From: Mesorhabditis belari
Lineage: Eukaryota; Nematoda; Chromadorea; Rhabditida; Rhabditidae
DNA: 64,000 nt
Direction: 5' to 3'
Assembly (NCBI GenBank): GCA_958450365.1
Contig: CAUEEP010000760.1
Coordinates: forward strand, 3,233,462-3,297,461
Each line of letters opens with the position of its first letter. Position 1 is the stretch's first letter. Position numbers and translations under genes: made by a program. This document shows positions 46,862-58,000 of this stretch, one piece after another. Below the pieces are notes generated by a model that was not told the origin of the DNA, did not search any database, and saw only the letters and a program-made list of their open reading frames with translations.

Positions 46862-47085
46862 TACCGTATTCTCTCTAATAGTAGTGCACCCCGCCGAGCC
46901 GAGTTGATGACGATTTTACGGATTCCAAGCTTTTGCAGAAGCTCAACACTCTAACGCTCAACACTAGATCTCATCGTCAGCTACATTTTCCGACTCCACA
47001 TCGATTGGTTCTGATAAGCGGTTCTCAAGATTTCGAGCAATTTAGGCGACGCTCAGGGTGCACTACTATTAGAGAAAATACGGTA
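46862..47085. mobile_element. Foldback element, ACCGTATTCTCTC family, copy 2
   Basis: Ends TACCGTATTCTCTCTAATAG and its near-exact reverse complement enclose about 170 bases without a gene. Confidence 0.8.
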
Positions 47086-47570
47086 TGTAAGATATCAGTT
47101 ATTTCTTTTACATTATAATTTGTGATCTTTATTTTGAGTGCATTCTGCAAAGGGATCTTATATTGCATCGAAAAAGTTCTCGACTGGATACTCATCTCTA
47201 TTCTGAACGAATGATTGAATAACAAAGTGAAATTTGAGTCGAATATCTAAAATTCTGCGATGATATCAGGAGATCATTAGACTCGAACAATGGAAAAGAT
47301 TGGGAATAGAAATCGAGAATTTAGAGGGATTCAAGATCAAGAGCTGGTTTGAGTTTTAGCTTTTAAAAAAATCAGTCAAAAGCCCAACCTGAATCATTTT
47401 CTTGTTTGCAAAACATAATAATAATCCTACTATGAATAAAAGCGTAAAAAAACTAGAACTGAAACTCAGATGTCATGATAAATAAAGCAGGGGCTAAATA
47501 AAAATCCGACAAATCAGTAGAGTCGAAGGTAATCTTAACACTAGCACAAGATTTGATGAATATCATCATA

Positions 47571-47993
47571 TTAGGTTGAGGAAAAAGTAATGAAGTGACA
47601 TCAGAAGTGCTATTTTTGCATGATAATGCAAAACCTCACACTGCAAAAATCACTCACCAAAAGATCGACGAGTTTGGTTGGAAACTTCTGCCCCACGCAC
47701 CTTATAGTCCGGACCTGGTCCCATCAGATTATTTTTTGTTTCGGTCGTTGAATAGTTTTCTTATGGGAGAAAAGTTCGAGAATCATGCGCAGATCAAAAA
47801 AAGCAGTTGACACTTATTTTGGCTCGAAAACTCCCCATTTTTTTGGAGGATGGGATCAGGGACTTGCGACGAAGATGGGAACAAGTCATCAATCATAATG
47901 GAGGATATCTCATTGATTGATCTGCGTTTGTTTATGTTTTTAGCAATAAACAGTTTTGTGACAAAAACCGACATTACTTTTTCTTCAACCTAA
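47571..47993 (+). mobile_element. Internally deleted mariner element
   Basis: Ends TTAGGTTGAGGAAAAAGTAA and its reverse complement, flanked by TA. Only 423 bases remain of a normal 1.2-1.3 kb. Confidence 0.9.
47595..47810 (+). pseudogene. Mariner transposase, catalytic C-terminal part
   Basis: FLHDNAKPH carries the second catalytic aspartate and PYSPDLVPSDYFLFRSL the third. The N-terminal DNA-binding half is gone, and the frame breaks before the expected C-terminus. It is inactive by itself. Confidence 0.9.
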
Positions 47994-49073
47994 TACTTTA
48001 ACTCATTCAGTAGAGGATTCCATAGTTCTAACCAATCTTGAACAAAAAGATTGCAAACAATAAGGCAAATGAAAAAGAAGATTGAGGTGAATTCATTAAA
48101 CAACTGATTAAACAAAGCTGAATAAAAAGATTGTTTTGAAAAGCTTCAGACTTTAAATGTTATGACGTAAAAAGTGTGAGTTTGAAGTGGGTTTAGAGGT
48201 GAATTTTGAGGAAGAAATCGGCTCGGGAAAAGATTTGAAATCTGATCTTTCTTCGTCTCTCTTCTCTTCTTACTCAGATATTGGTCAAGGAAAGACTCGG
48301 AGTTCAAGTAACAATCTTTAGTTTTTTTGCGAATCCTTAGTTAGTCTAAAGCAATTCATCAATTATGGTTTGCTATAATTAAAAAGTGTTTCTTGTTCAA
48401 TTTCCATCAATTTCTCGTTCAATTTCCATCTTTTTAAGTCAATTTGGGTTCAATTACAAGCAAATTTGAAAGTGAAAACGAAAAGGAACGAAAAGACTTT
48501 CTGGAAAGCCTAATAGCAAGATTTTAAACTTTGATTGTCTGAATTTCTGATCTGATCTGATTTCTGGTCTGATTTCTGGTCTGATATTTTACAGAAAATA
48601 AGTAGATGATATTTGTCTATGGTACTTTAGGAGAAAGTCAAAGAGACATTTGAATATTAGTTAAATTGATAGCAAGAAGTTCGCACAGAACATAAGAATG
48701 CCATTTTAGACTTTTAGATTTGAGTTCCATTAGGAACGCGATGAATGAGAGAATTCAAGCATGAGGAAAATTGGAGGAGAGAGGAGGAAAATGGATAACG
48801 TTTGCTTAAAAGTTTGAATTAAATTTTGAATTTGAATTATCCGTATTGGAACCGTATCAGCTCAAAATAGGAACCGTATTGGAACCGTATTAGATCAAAC
48901 TTGAGCATCGAATTGCTACATCAAATTCAAGAATTCGCTTAGATGGATTGAAAAGCTGATTATCGAAATTTGATGTGAATTTCAGAAAAGAATTGAAGAA
49001 CATGATTAGTCTAGGGAAATCGATACATGTTCTGGATTAATCTGGAGTGCTACTCTTTATACAATTCTTTATA

Positions 49074-49605
49074 TTGGATTGTCCAGTTATGAATGCGCGT
49101 TTTTTACTATTTTGTAAATTTCTCAAGATACCGAAATCAAGAAAAAGATATATATGAGTATTATTCGAAAGCTGAAGATCCCTCTACATTTTGATAAAAA
49201 GTTTCTGAATTTGTTCAGCTTTTGGGCAAATTGACTGCACAGAAGAAGGGGGGCCAAAAAAATGGAAGGGTGCCTTTGGATCAAGTTTTGGTTCCGCTCA
49301 AATTGAGTTAACCGTTTGCTGTTTGGCCAATAGATGTATCAAAACAACTTTTTTTTAAATATAACAATTTCAGAGCATCTTTACTTTTTCTTTTCTCGGG
49401 GGGGGGTTTACATCCATAAAACTTGAGGAATAGCTAAACTGAAATGGGTTTTTCGAAACGACCTCTCCCTTGTCAATTCAGTTGAATGAATTCCAAAGCT
49501 TTTTATATCAAAATGTAGAGGAGATCTTCAGCTTTCGAATGATATATACCTCGTATATTCTGTTGTTTTGAGAAATCCCAAAGAAGCACCATATGGACAA
49601 CCCAA
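49074..49605. mobile_element. MITE, TTGGGTTGTCCAGT family, copy 3 (diverged)
   Basis: TA-flanked; shares the ends and most of the interior with 19441-20007 but has more substitutions and small deletions. Confidence 0.8.
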
Positions 49606-49768
49606 TACAAGTCCAAATGCACATGACATTTTGCAGCACTTTCACAAAAAGGTGATCAAAAAGTTCCCGCACACTTGTAAATGATTCATTTTCTAAATGA
49701 AAGCTAGAACAAAATTTCCCGTTTCTTATAGTATTTTGAAACTGAAGTTCTGATGAGCATTTCTATCC

Positions 49769-50032
49769 CGTAAATACTGTAATAGTACCCCACCCCAATA
49801 ATGACGGTGCGGAGTGTTGGGTAGTCTAACTTTGAACGAGTTTTTCTCGACACTGGTTTATGCTACAATGCGCGCTTAGGTATCAAAAAATAACCCTGAA
49901 TTTCAGCTATTTTTTGATACCAAAGAGGCATTTTTTGAAAGTACGGGCGCTTTGAAAAAAATGAAATACTAAAAAACTTTTGCGACTACGCGACTGTACG
50001 AGGGGGGTGGGGTACTATTACAGTATTTACGG
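49769..50032. mobile_element. Foldback element with CCGTAAATACTGTAATAG ends
   Basis: The right end ACTATTACAGTATTTACGG is the inverted copy of the left. In the middle, GGTATCAAAAAATA faces TATTTTTTGATACC. Confidence 0.85.
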
Positions 50033-50393
50033 TAAGTAAATCACTTGGATCAGAAATTTCCAGCCTTTTCAAGAAGCCTTGCACTCCATTCGAGGCAAAT
50101 CGTCCATCAGACAAATACAGTTTTGCATGTTTTCGAAGACTATTTTACGTTTTTATTTTGACGAGAGATTTGATTCTTTTAAAATAGCAATGGAACTGTT
50201 ACTTAAAACAAAAGTGTCAATTTAAAAAGACTTTTTGCTGGATTTTTCAATTGAAAACAAGTTCAAATAGGTGAGCGCAATGACAGTTTGCCTCCAGCGC
50301 ACTAAAATGCTTCTTTGCAGAGCTAGGTGGCCCTGATCAAGATGGTTTTGGTGTAGAAATGCTCCCAGAATTTCAGCTTCAAAATACTATATA

Positions 50394-51637
50394 TTGGGTT
50401 GGTGGGTATGACTTGGCACGTTTTTTCAAATTAAATTCCAGAGATGTGAACAAACATGAGGGAAATGAGTTTGTGGAAAATAGGCAAGTGAACATTTACT
50501 CTTGCGAAAACAATGAGCTTTCACTTTCAACATAATTGGCTTTCGGAATTTTACTTTACTTTATTCAACTATTGAAAATTTACCACCGGCGACACGTTAT
50601 GTTGTACGGGTTTCTACAAGAACACAAGGGCCTCTAGTGTTCAACTAATATTGAGAATATTTATGTGGAAGGATCAGCCCCACTACGGACATGTGCAAAC
50701 TGGTTTGTTAAATTCTCTTCTGGGGGTGAATCTTCGAAGACAAAGTGAGGGGTCATCCAGCAGTCCATCTGGATAATGCCAAGTTCCTCGAAATTTTTCA
50801 AACCAACGAGAGGCTTTCTTTTTTGCGAAATAGCGGAAGAGTTATCAATTGATCATAAAATAATACTCGAACATTGCATACATTTGGGTTTAAACCGTAT
50901 TAAGGACTTGGATTCCACATGATTTAACGGACATCCAGAAATGGAAACGTATCAGAAATCAGTGCCGCTCATCATTCTCGAGATGAGAAATCTTTTTTAC
51001 CCTATATTGTGACAGGGAATGAGAATGGACTAACTCTCAACTTTCGGAGAAGGCACCAATCGGTTGCTGAGGGGGGAAAGTCCGAACCCGAGCTCAAGCC
51101 AAATGTGCATGAGAAGAAGTTTGTGCTCTCAGTACTCTGGAATTTGGAAGAGCTTATCTACTGGGAACTTTTGGCTAGCAAGACAACACTCAACTTAATC
51201 AAATACTCGGAGCAACTTGACAAGTCGGCCAGAGAAAAAACCACAAAGTTTGCCAGAGAAAAACCTCAAAGGGAAAGATCATTCCTCACCATGGTAATGC
51301 TAGATGATGAAGAAGATGACTCGTTCTACACTAAAATCACTTGAATGGGAGGTGATGGCCCATCCGGCATACAGCCCTGATATTGCACCTTCTGATTACT
51401 ACTTATTCCGGGCGATGTGCAATGACTTGGCGAACAAACACTTTGATTCCGAAGGAGACGTCAAAAAATGACTGACTGGTTTTTTTGTGTCAAACCCGAA
51501 GATTTTCAGAGGCTTCTACCAGTAAAATGGGCACAAATTATACAAAATAATGGCAAATATCTTGTATGATTTGAAGTTGTCAACTGAATAAAAGTTTCAT
51601 TTCAAAAAAACCTGCAAAGTCACACCCACCAACCCAA
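50394..51637 (+). mobile_element. Near-full-length dead mariner element
   Basis: 1244 bases, TA-flanked, left end TTGGGTTGGTGGGT with its complement at the right. The transposase is broken into several frames. IVTGNENG replaces the usual TGDEKW, so the first catalytic aspartate is lost, and HHGNAR replaces HDNA, so the second is lost. PAYSPDIAPSDYYLF keeps the third. The longest open piece is 51009-51344. Confidence 0.9.
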
Positions 51638-51794
51638 TAGTAAGTCCAATTTCGATCTGGATTTTAGCTGAAAAATGGAGCTTTGTAAAGTGTGCGGGGA
51701 ACTTTTTGATCACCTTGTAGCACTGGTTCGTCGATTCGCACTTGTTTTGTTTTTCACGATTGTAAGATTCGCTTGTCGATTGTAAATCCAATGT

Positions 51795-52258
51795 TGATAG
51801 TAGACTTCGGAAAGCAAAGCTTAACCAAAACCAAAACCACCAAAACCAAAACAGACCAAAACCAAAACCAAAACCAAAACCAAAACCAAAACCAAAACCA
51901 AAACCAAAACAGACCAAAACCAAAACCAAAACCAAAACCAAAACCAAAACTGACCAAAACTCGCCAATATCTCGCGATTGGGAGGAGCTAGCGAAAATCT
52001 GTTTGCAGATTTGAAATCAGCGTCCAAAAATCTATCCCATAGGCTATTTTTTGTTTCGAAATTTCGAGGTCGTGTTTTGGTCCTTTTTTCGGCCGCGAGA
52101 TTTTGGGGAGTGAGAAAAAGTGAAAGGCAAATTTGCATTTTACAGTTTTAAATTTACATGTTAATTTATTGAGTTTTGGTTTGTTTTGGTGTTTTGGTTT
52201 TGGTTTTGGTTTTGGTCTGTTTTGGTTTTAGTTTTGTTTGCCGAACTCTAGTTGATAG
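51795..52258. mobile_element. Foldback element with hexanucleotide-expanded arms
   Basis: The left arm holds about 20 units of CCAAAA (about 51830-51958); the right arm holds the complementary GGTTTT units (about 52165-52240). The outer ends (GTAGACTTCGGAAAGC and the complement of TTTGCCGAACTCTA) also match. The poly-repeat frames are artefacts. Confidence 0.7.
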
Positions 52259-52259
52259 T

Positions 52260-53900
52260 GAGTCATGAAAATGAAGAAATATCCTCCTTCTTAAACATAT
52301 ATTTTTTTTTCTACTTTGCAAATTTCTTTCTAATAGTAAGCAAAAAAAAGAAGGCTAGGGCTTCCCATCTATTTACCGTAGTCATTGGAAAGAGGGGGAC
52401 TCGGTTGGTGGGTTAATGAAAGAGAAGATGGGTGTGATGGGGGAAAGGAAAAGGAAGGGAAAGCAAGGGGCGGGTCCTTTCTCTTTTCTGTTCTTTTCAT
52501 CCATTCATCTATCAGTTGGATCGGTCCTTGTATGGGATGGACCCACACAATGTATCACCTCTTTCAGAACATAACAATTCTTATTGCAGACCTATTTAAC
52601 TAGGTCTGTACTTTCCGTTTGTTGGGAAGATAGCCTTTTATACTTCTCACAAAATTGTCGTTTTCTAAAGTGCACCTGTAAAAGGGTTGTCTGTCTAGAT
52701 TGTCATTAGAAACATGCCGTAGTTTGTGCCATTTCATTTTATTTTCACTCCCACCCATTTGATCTACATTTTTATAAATGAATCGATTGTGATTCTTTTA
52801 TTCGTCTTCACTATTCTGGATAAACGCTAACTGTTATTCCGCAAGCAAGTATCACAGTCACAGATCTACTACTACAATACCGTTATTCAGTTTTTGTTTG
52901 AAATAAGCAACACTTGCTTTTCATGGATTGATGTATGAAGTGAGAGTTGTGCACCTGACTTCCATCAAATAAACTCATCATCAAAAAGATTTAGATCATC
53001 GAATAGATTTAGATCATCAAATAGATTTAGAACATCAAATAAGCTGTAGAAATTTTATATTCAATGCAACTCCATGAAAAGCTTATAGTTTAAGTCCAAA
53101 ATTGGTGAAACTTGCCACAGAACTGAGGCCACAGGACTCAGACTTTTCCACCAATTCTTTGTAGACGAAACTCAGCGATTAGCCAAGTCAGTTGCTTTTC
53201 AATTTACCTCTCGTACAAGCATTTGGATGCCTTTGAAACTTTGCAATATTTCGATATTTATTTCATAAAACAAGCTGGAAACGACAACTTGACAACAACT
53301 TCAAAAACCTTTTTGGCCAAAAATTTCATTAAAAATATCCAATATCGAGATCACCCGCTGTTTCGATGAATACAATTTCCGATATCGGATTCTCGAAATC
53401 GAAAAATACCACCTCAATTCACTGTCTTTTTCAAATATTCTACATTACGAATTCTCGGATTTTAAGCAACTCAATCAAAACTGAGAACTAATCATTCAAA
53501 AAAGTTTGTCCATTTTTGTTTGTCCAATCAATGCCATCATTTTCTATCCAATCCAATCCAAATCTCTGAATAAAATGCTTGAATTTCTTTTGTACGGGAT
53601 TCTTGAATTTCTCATCTTTTCCTCAGACCTCTTCCCCGAAAAATTATCCGTCTAAAATCGGTAGTTCAACGTGTAAATCTCTTTGAGAGAAATTCTGAAA
53701 ATAGAAGGTCAAATTCGTTGGCACACCGATGTACCTCCAACAATTATTAAATTGATTGACTATGATTATGAATACAACAATTATGATTGACTTTTTACTA
53801 ATTTATTCTCAGTTTAATAAGATTTAAACATCTATTCAAGGATTGGGTTTTGGTTTTTTACCTTTGCACTAAAAATACGCTTTATCAATGTAAAAACATT
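52260..53900. other. No gene recognised
   Basis: Includes a 20-base unit (AGATTTAGATCATCAAATAG) present three times near 52985-53042. Otherwise unremarkable AT-rich sequence. Confidence 0.4.
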
Positions 53901-53914
53901 TACTAAAAGAGCAG

Positions 53915-54107
53915 TGTCCGTCTGTACGGGCTTTTTCTCAGCCGTCTTTAGGCCAAAAACACTGAGAATTTTTAAGAAAGCCTTAATCTAATATAGTCAT
54001 TTAAAATCAAAAATTCAGAATTCAAAATTCGGTAGCAGTACGGGGAGTCGAACCCGGATTGTGCAAGCGATAAACAAGCGCTCACTCGACTGGGCCATGG
54101 CGACAAG
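53915..54107 (-). mobile_element. tRNA-derived SINE-like element, copy 2
   Basis: The minus-strand tRNA-like head (54034-54107) has B box CCGGGTTCGACTCCCCG and an A-box region CGCCATGGCCCAGTCG. The body ends in CCGTACAGACGGACACTG. Same layout as 36822-37027. Confidence 0.6.
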
Positions 54108-55008
54108 CGATCCAGAAAAACCCGCTTTTAAGGGGGTTTTTCAGCTGGTCATGTGATAAATCCTCTATAACATTCATAACTTTGATTTCTTTTTCCAATA
54201 ACTACTAACCATATCCCCGTTTTTTTCTTCATCCTCGTGTTGGCCCCTTTTTCCCCCGTCTTCCAATTCCTTGATTTCCCGAGATTCTTTTGTGTCTTGT
54301 CACATACTCAATCAGTCAGTGTGGGGATGATCGAGGGATTCTTCAGCTTTCCTCCTCAGCTCATCCCCCGACACGTTTTTGCAATCTCTTTTCTCAATTT
54401 CCCTTCTTTTTCTGTGCTCTTCCCATAATGAATTCCTGAATTCCCCGGTAAATCCCAACTGTACTTGAGTAGCACTCAAGTCTGTCAAAGATTATTGCGA
54501 TGAAATGAATGGTTTGTTTTTGTCTAACTTTTTGTCTGTATAATTTTACGATTTACCCACCCAGCCCCTCATCATTTCCTGATTCGACTTCTCAAATGAT
54601 CATTGAGTTTTTTTCGCAAAGTCTTTCTCAAAAGCTCCAACGATCCCGTACAAACTGTGTTTCCGATTTACTTCTTGAGCTAAGCCCTTGAAATCTTTCA
54701 GGTGCACAATTCTCTGCCACTTATCCACTGATCTCTGTTTTTGTGAAAAGAGATTTTAATGCTGATCCATACTCTTGTTTCATTGTACACGCCATTTTCG
54801 TGCATTTGGACGTGCGTTTTCGTTCATTGTACACGCCATTTTCGTCCAACAAATTGAAGGTTTTTTTCCAGACGATGATTCCTGGAAACTTTAAGCATCA
54901 AGATAAAAATCTAAAGAACAGCGGATCTTTTATCAAACATTCTTCGCTTTTCACTCTTACTTGACTTGAGTGTTTCGAATTTCAAAGAGAAATGTAGACG
55001 ATTAAATG

Positions 55009-55061
55009 TTTTTTTCAGAAATCAACTCAAAAAAGGGATTTCCTGTTGGATCTTCGTGAAA
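55009..55061 (+). promoter_or_regulatory. Probable trans-splice acceptor and 5' leader of the LIM-homeobox gene
   Basis: A TGTTTTTTTCAG acceptor ends near 55018 and the first ATG after it is at 55062. The frame it opens leads in phase into the LIM1 exon if a GCAAGT donor is used. Confidence 0.4.
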
Positions 55062-58000
55062 ATGACCGAAGTTGTTGGTCGTGTGGGAGGAGAATTGGTG
55101 GATCTGGATTCTGTATTCTCTTCTCCCAATCGATCATCAGCTTTCATTTCAATTGAATCAGCCGCTACAAAGATTTCTTCAATCGGTGAACCAAAACCAT
55201 TCGATTGTTCTTCAAGCATTGACGAGAAGCCAATCTTCATGCAATTTCCTGTTGCTGTCACGGGCAAGTTTTTGCAGCTATCCAAATGATTTTTTAGGGC
55301 GCTATTCAAACGCTATTTAGGGCGATCATTCAAAAAAACTAAGGTTACAAGTTTTATAGGCTCAAGTTTCAGAACTAGGTAATCGGTTTCCTTTTTTACT
55401 CGTCAGATACAATTCACAATTCTACAATGATTTAACAACGTTGATGACTTGATCCATTCTGATTTCTGTTCAATTTCTTTTCAATTTCTGTTCAATCCTT
55501 CTACCTTCTGCTCAATTGTTCTTTTTCTTTTTTGTCAAGAAAATATCCCAATCCATTGAAAAGAAAAGAGACAAAATGCCACCGGAAAGGCTTATTTTTC
55601 TTTTCTCGATTACAAATCCATTCATTTATTTCCAAAAGTGCTGATCGAACTATAATCTGAATCATCGCAACGCTTACATTCTGTGAAAGAAATATGTAGA
55701 TGTAGAAGTAGAATTTGTAAAGAAAGATGCAGATGGAGAAGGTAAAGAAAGAGTAGACTTCGTAAATTTCTTATTATTCAACGGAAAAGAAACGAAAAGA
55801 ATCTCTGAATAGCTTAATATCCTTTAATATTGATTACTGCATTGCTCTTCGAATGAACCAATCACAGTTTATCTTTACCTTCGCTTTTGTGTACCGCAAG
55901 ATACCACACCGGTCTGTCTTCTTCTTCTCAAAAGATTCGCCTTGGACACAAAGTAGAAGAAAACCTATCTCCCGACAAAAGCAATGGATTTAACTGAATA
56001 GAACAATACCTCCGTTTTCCCTTTCACCCTTTTACCCTTCCATCCATCCGTTTCCCTTTCTTCACTTCACTAATCTCTGGATCAAATCTCCATTCCCCAT
56101 TTCTTTACTTTTTTATCTTCTAGACCCATTTCAAACTCACCTGATCTTGAGTTTTAAAGCCTGTAAAATCATCAGATCAAATGCAAAACAATCATCCTCC
56201 CAAATTGGCCGTTTAAGTAGGGGTGGATGAAATAATTTTTAATGATTTCCCCCGTCACGGAAATCCCCATCCGTCCTACAAACTCAAATTGTAAGCATCC
56301 CTCAAGCGTCATTTCATCAATTCAATACAGCTTACAAGGAATAGGAAAAAAGGAGATTACTGGAGAAGTTCTATGGCTATTTTTAGGGAAGGGATAATAA
56401 ATAGCTAAAGAATGTGATCCTTTGAAGGTCAACAAATTTTACCGAAGCACGTGGGTAAATGTTGGGATATTTGGGATGAATATGTCGAGATGGGGCACAT
56501 TTTGAAAGGTCACTTGAATGAAAATGGCATGATTCGGGAAATGGGAAGGAGGAAATGGAAAAAGATGAGTGGACAGGAAGGGACGATGAAGGGGGGAAGG
56601 GATCGATGTATCATCGATCTGATACGGGTTGGGTAGACGAGGAGAACAAGGGGCAAGATACACGACATTGTTTAAAGCAATGCTATCCAAAATCCAAGCT
56701 AATTTCTTGGAGTATGACAATTGAGAAACAAACTGAAGGCAGAACAAATCCGGGAGGGATTCTCTTTATGATCCGCTGACTATTAGACAGTGAATTCAAC
56801 TGTTAGCTTTAATGAAAGGTTCAGGCTTAGGCTTAGAAGAAGAACTTACAAATTGAAAACGTATGTTAACAAATTCACATTATGTTTGGCTTAGCTGCCA
56901 TTTCGAACGACTCTATATTAGCTGTAGATCTGAAAATTTGTAACTGAAGGCATTCTGGGATAGAGAATCTGAATCCGCTATTAGTTTTTGAGCAACTTTA
57001 ATTTTCGAGCCAATATGATCATCAAAAAACTCTAAAACCTGGATAATTAAACCAAATTAAAGAAAAAAAGAGCGAAACCAATTTTGGGTTCTGTCCTATA
57101 TTCCTAGAAGGGTATAGGACCTACGGCCAGACAACCTACGGCCCACCGGTGGGCCGTATCGTCGCGAATGTGTTAATGGTTCCTATTATGTCATATTTTA
57201 AGCAGTGTGGGCAGTTCCCTTCTCTCCCCCCTCTACCGCCGATTCCCTTAATGTTGTCATTTCCTTTCTCCTCTCTTTTTGGAGGTCGGTGGAGGATGGA
57301 AAGCGTCTTTGTTTTGGTGGATGTATCATCGTGCCCTTCTCTATTTTTTTTATTTTTTTTTTGCTTCCACTCCACTTAAATAGTTCTTCCATCTAGAAAA
57401 CTGTTTCTAGTTCAACAATCGGTAGTTATTATGAACTAACAATAACGAAAAGTCGATGACAATTCAAATCCTCATTGAGCGAGGTACTGATTTTGGTGAG
57501 GATTTGAGAGGGAGATCTATAGATAAATCTATAGATCAGAATTATCTATAGATCTATAGATTACTTATCTAATCCCCGACTATAAAGTTAAAACTTATTT
57601 TAAAAGCTTTAGATCTTCCCGCTACATCAACCACAGGCTGCAATTCTCCTTACGACGAAATTTCTTGTGTTGGGTGTGGATTTGAGATTCGAGATAGATA
57701 CATGTTAAAGGTGAGTAACAAAAAAAGTACAAGGCAAAGCACAATATTTTTGATTGATTACAAATAATCGTAGGTAATGGAAGAGCCATGGCATGAGAAT
57801 TGTCTTCGTTGTTGTGCCTGTCAAAGGCCGCTTTCTTCCAATGGATCGTGCTTTGCAAAAGATGGCCGATTGTACTGCAGAGAAGATCATTCTGAGTGGG
57901 TTCTTGTGATTATCATTAGCCAAGAAAATCAGAGCCAACTTTGAGCAAAATCAGAGTCAACTCTGAGCCTATCCGACTCGGGTATCATGTCGCCTAGTTT

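Noticed and set aside
51754..52138. Repetitive frames rich in Phe-Trp or Lys-Asn-Gln
   Set aside because: Translation of CCAAAA hexamers.
56439..57379. Overlapping frames on both strands in the LIM-gene intron
   Set aside because: Purine/pyrimidine-biased sequence with no recognisable domain; lies within the inferred intron.
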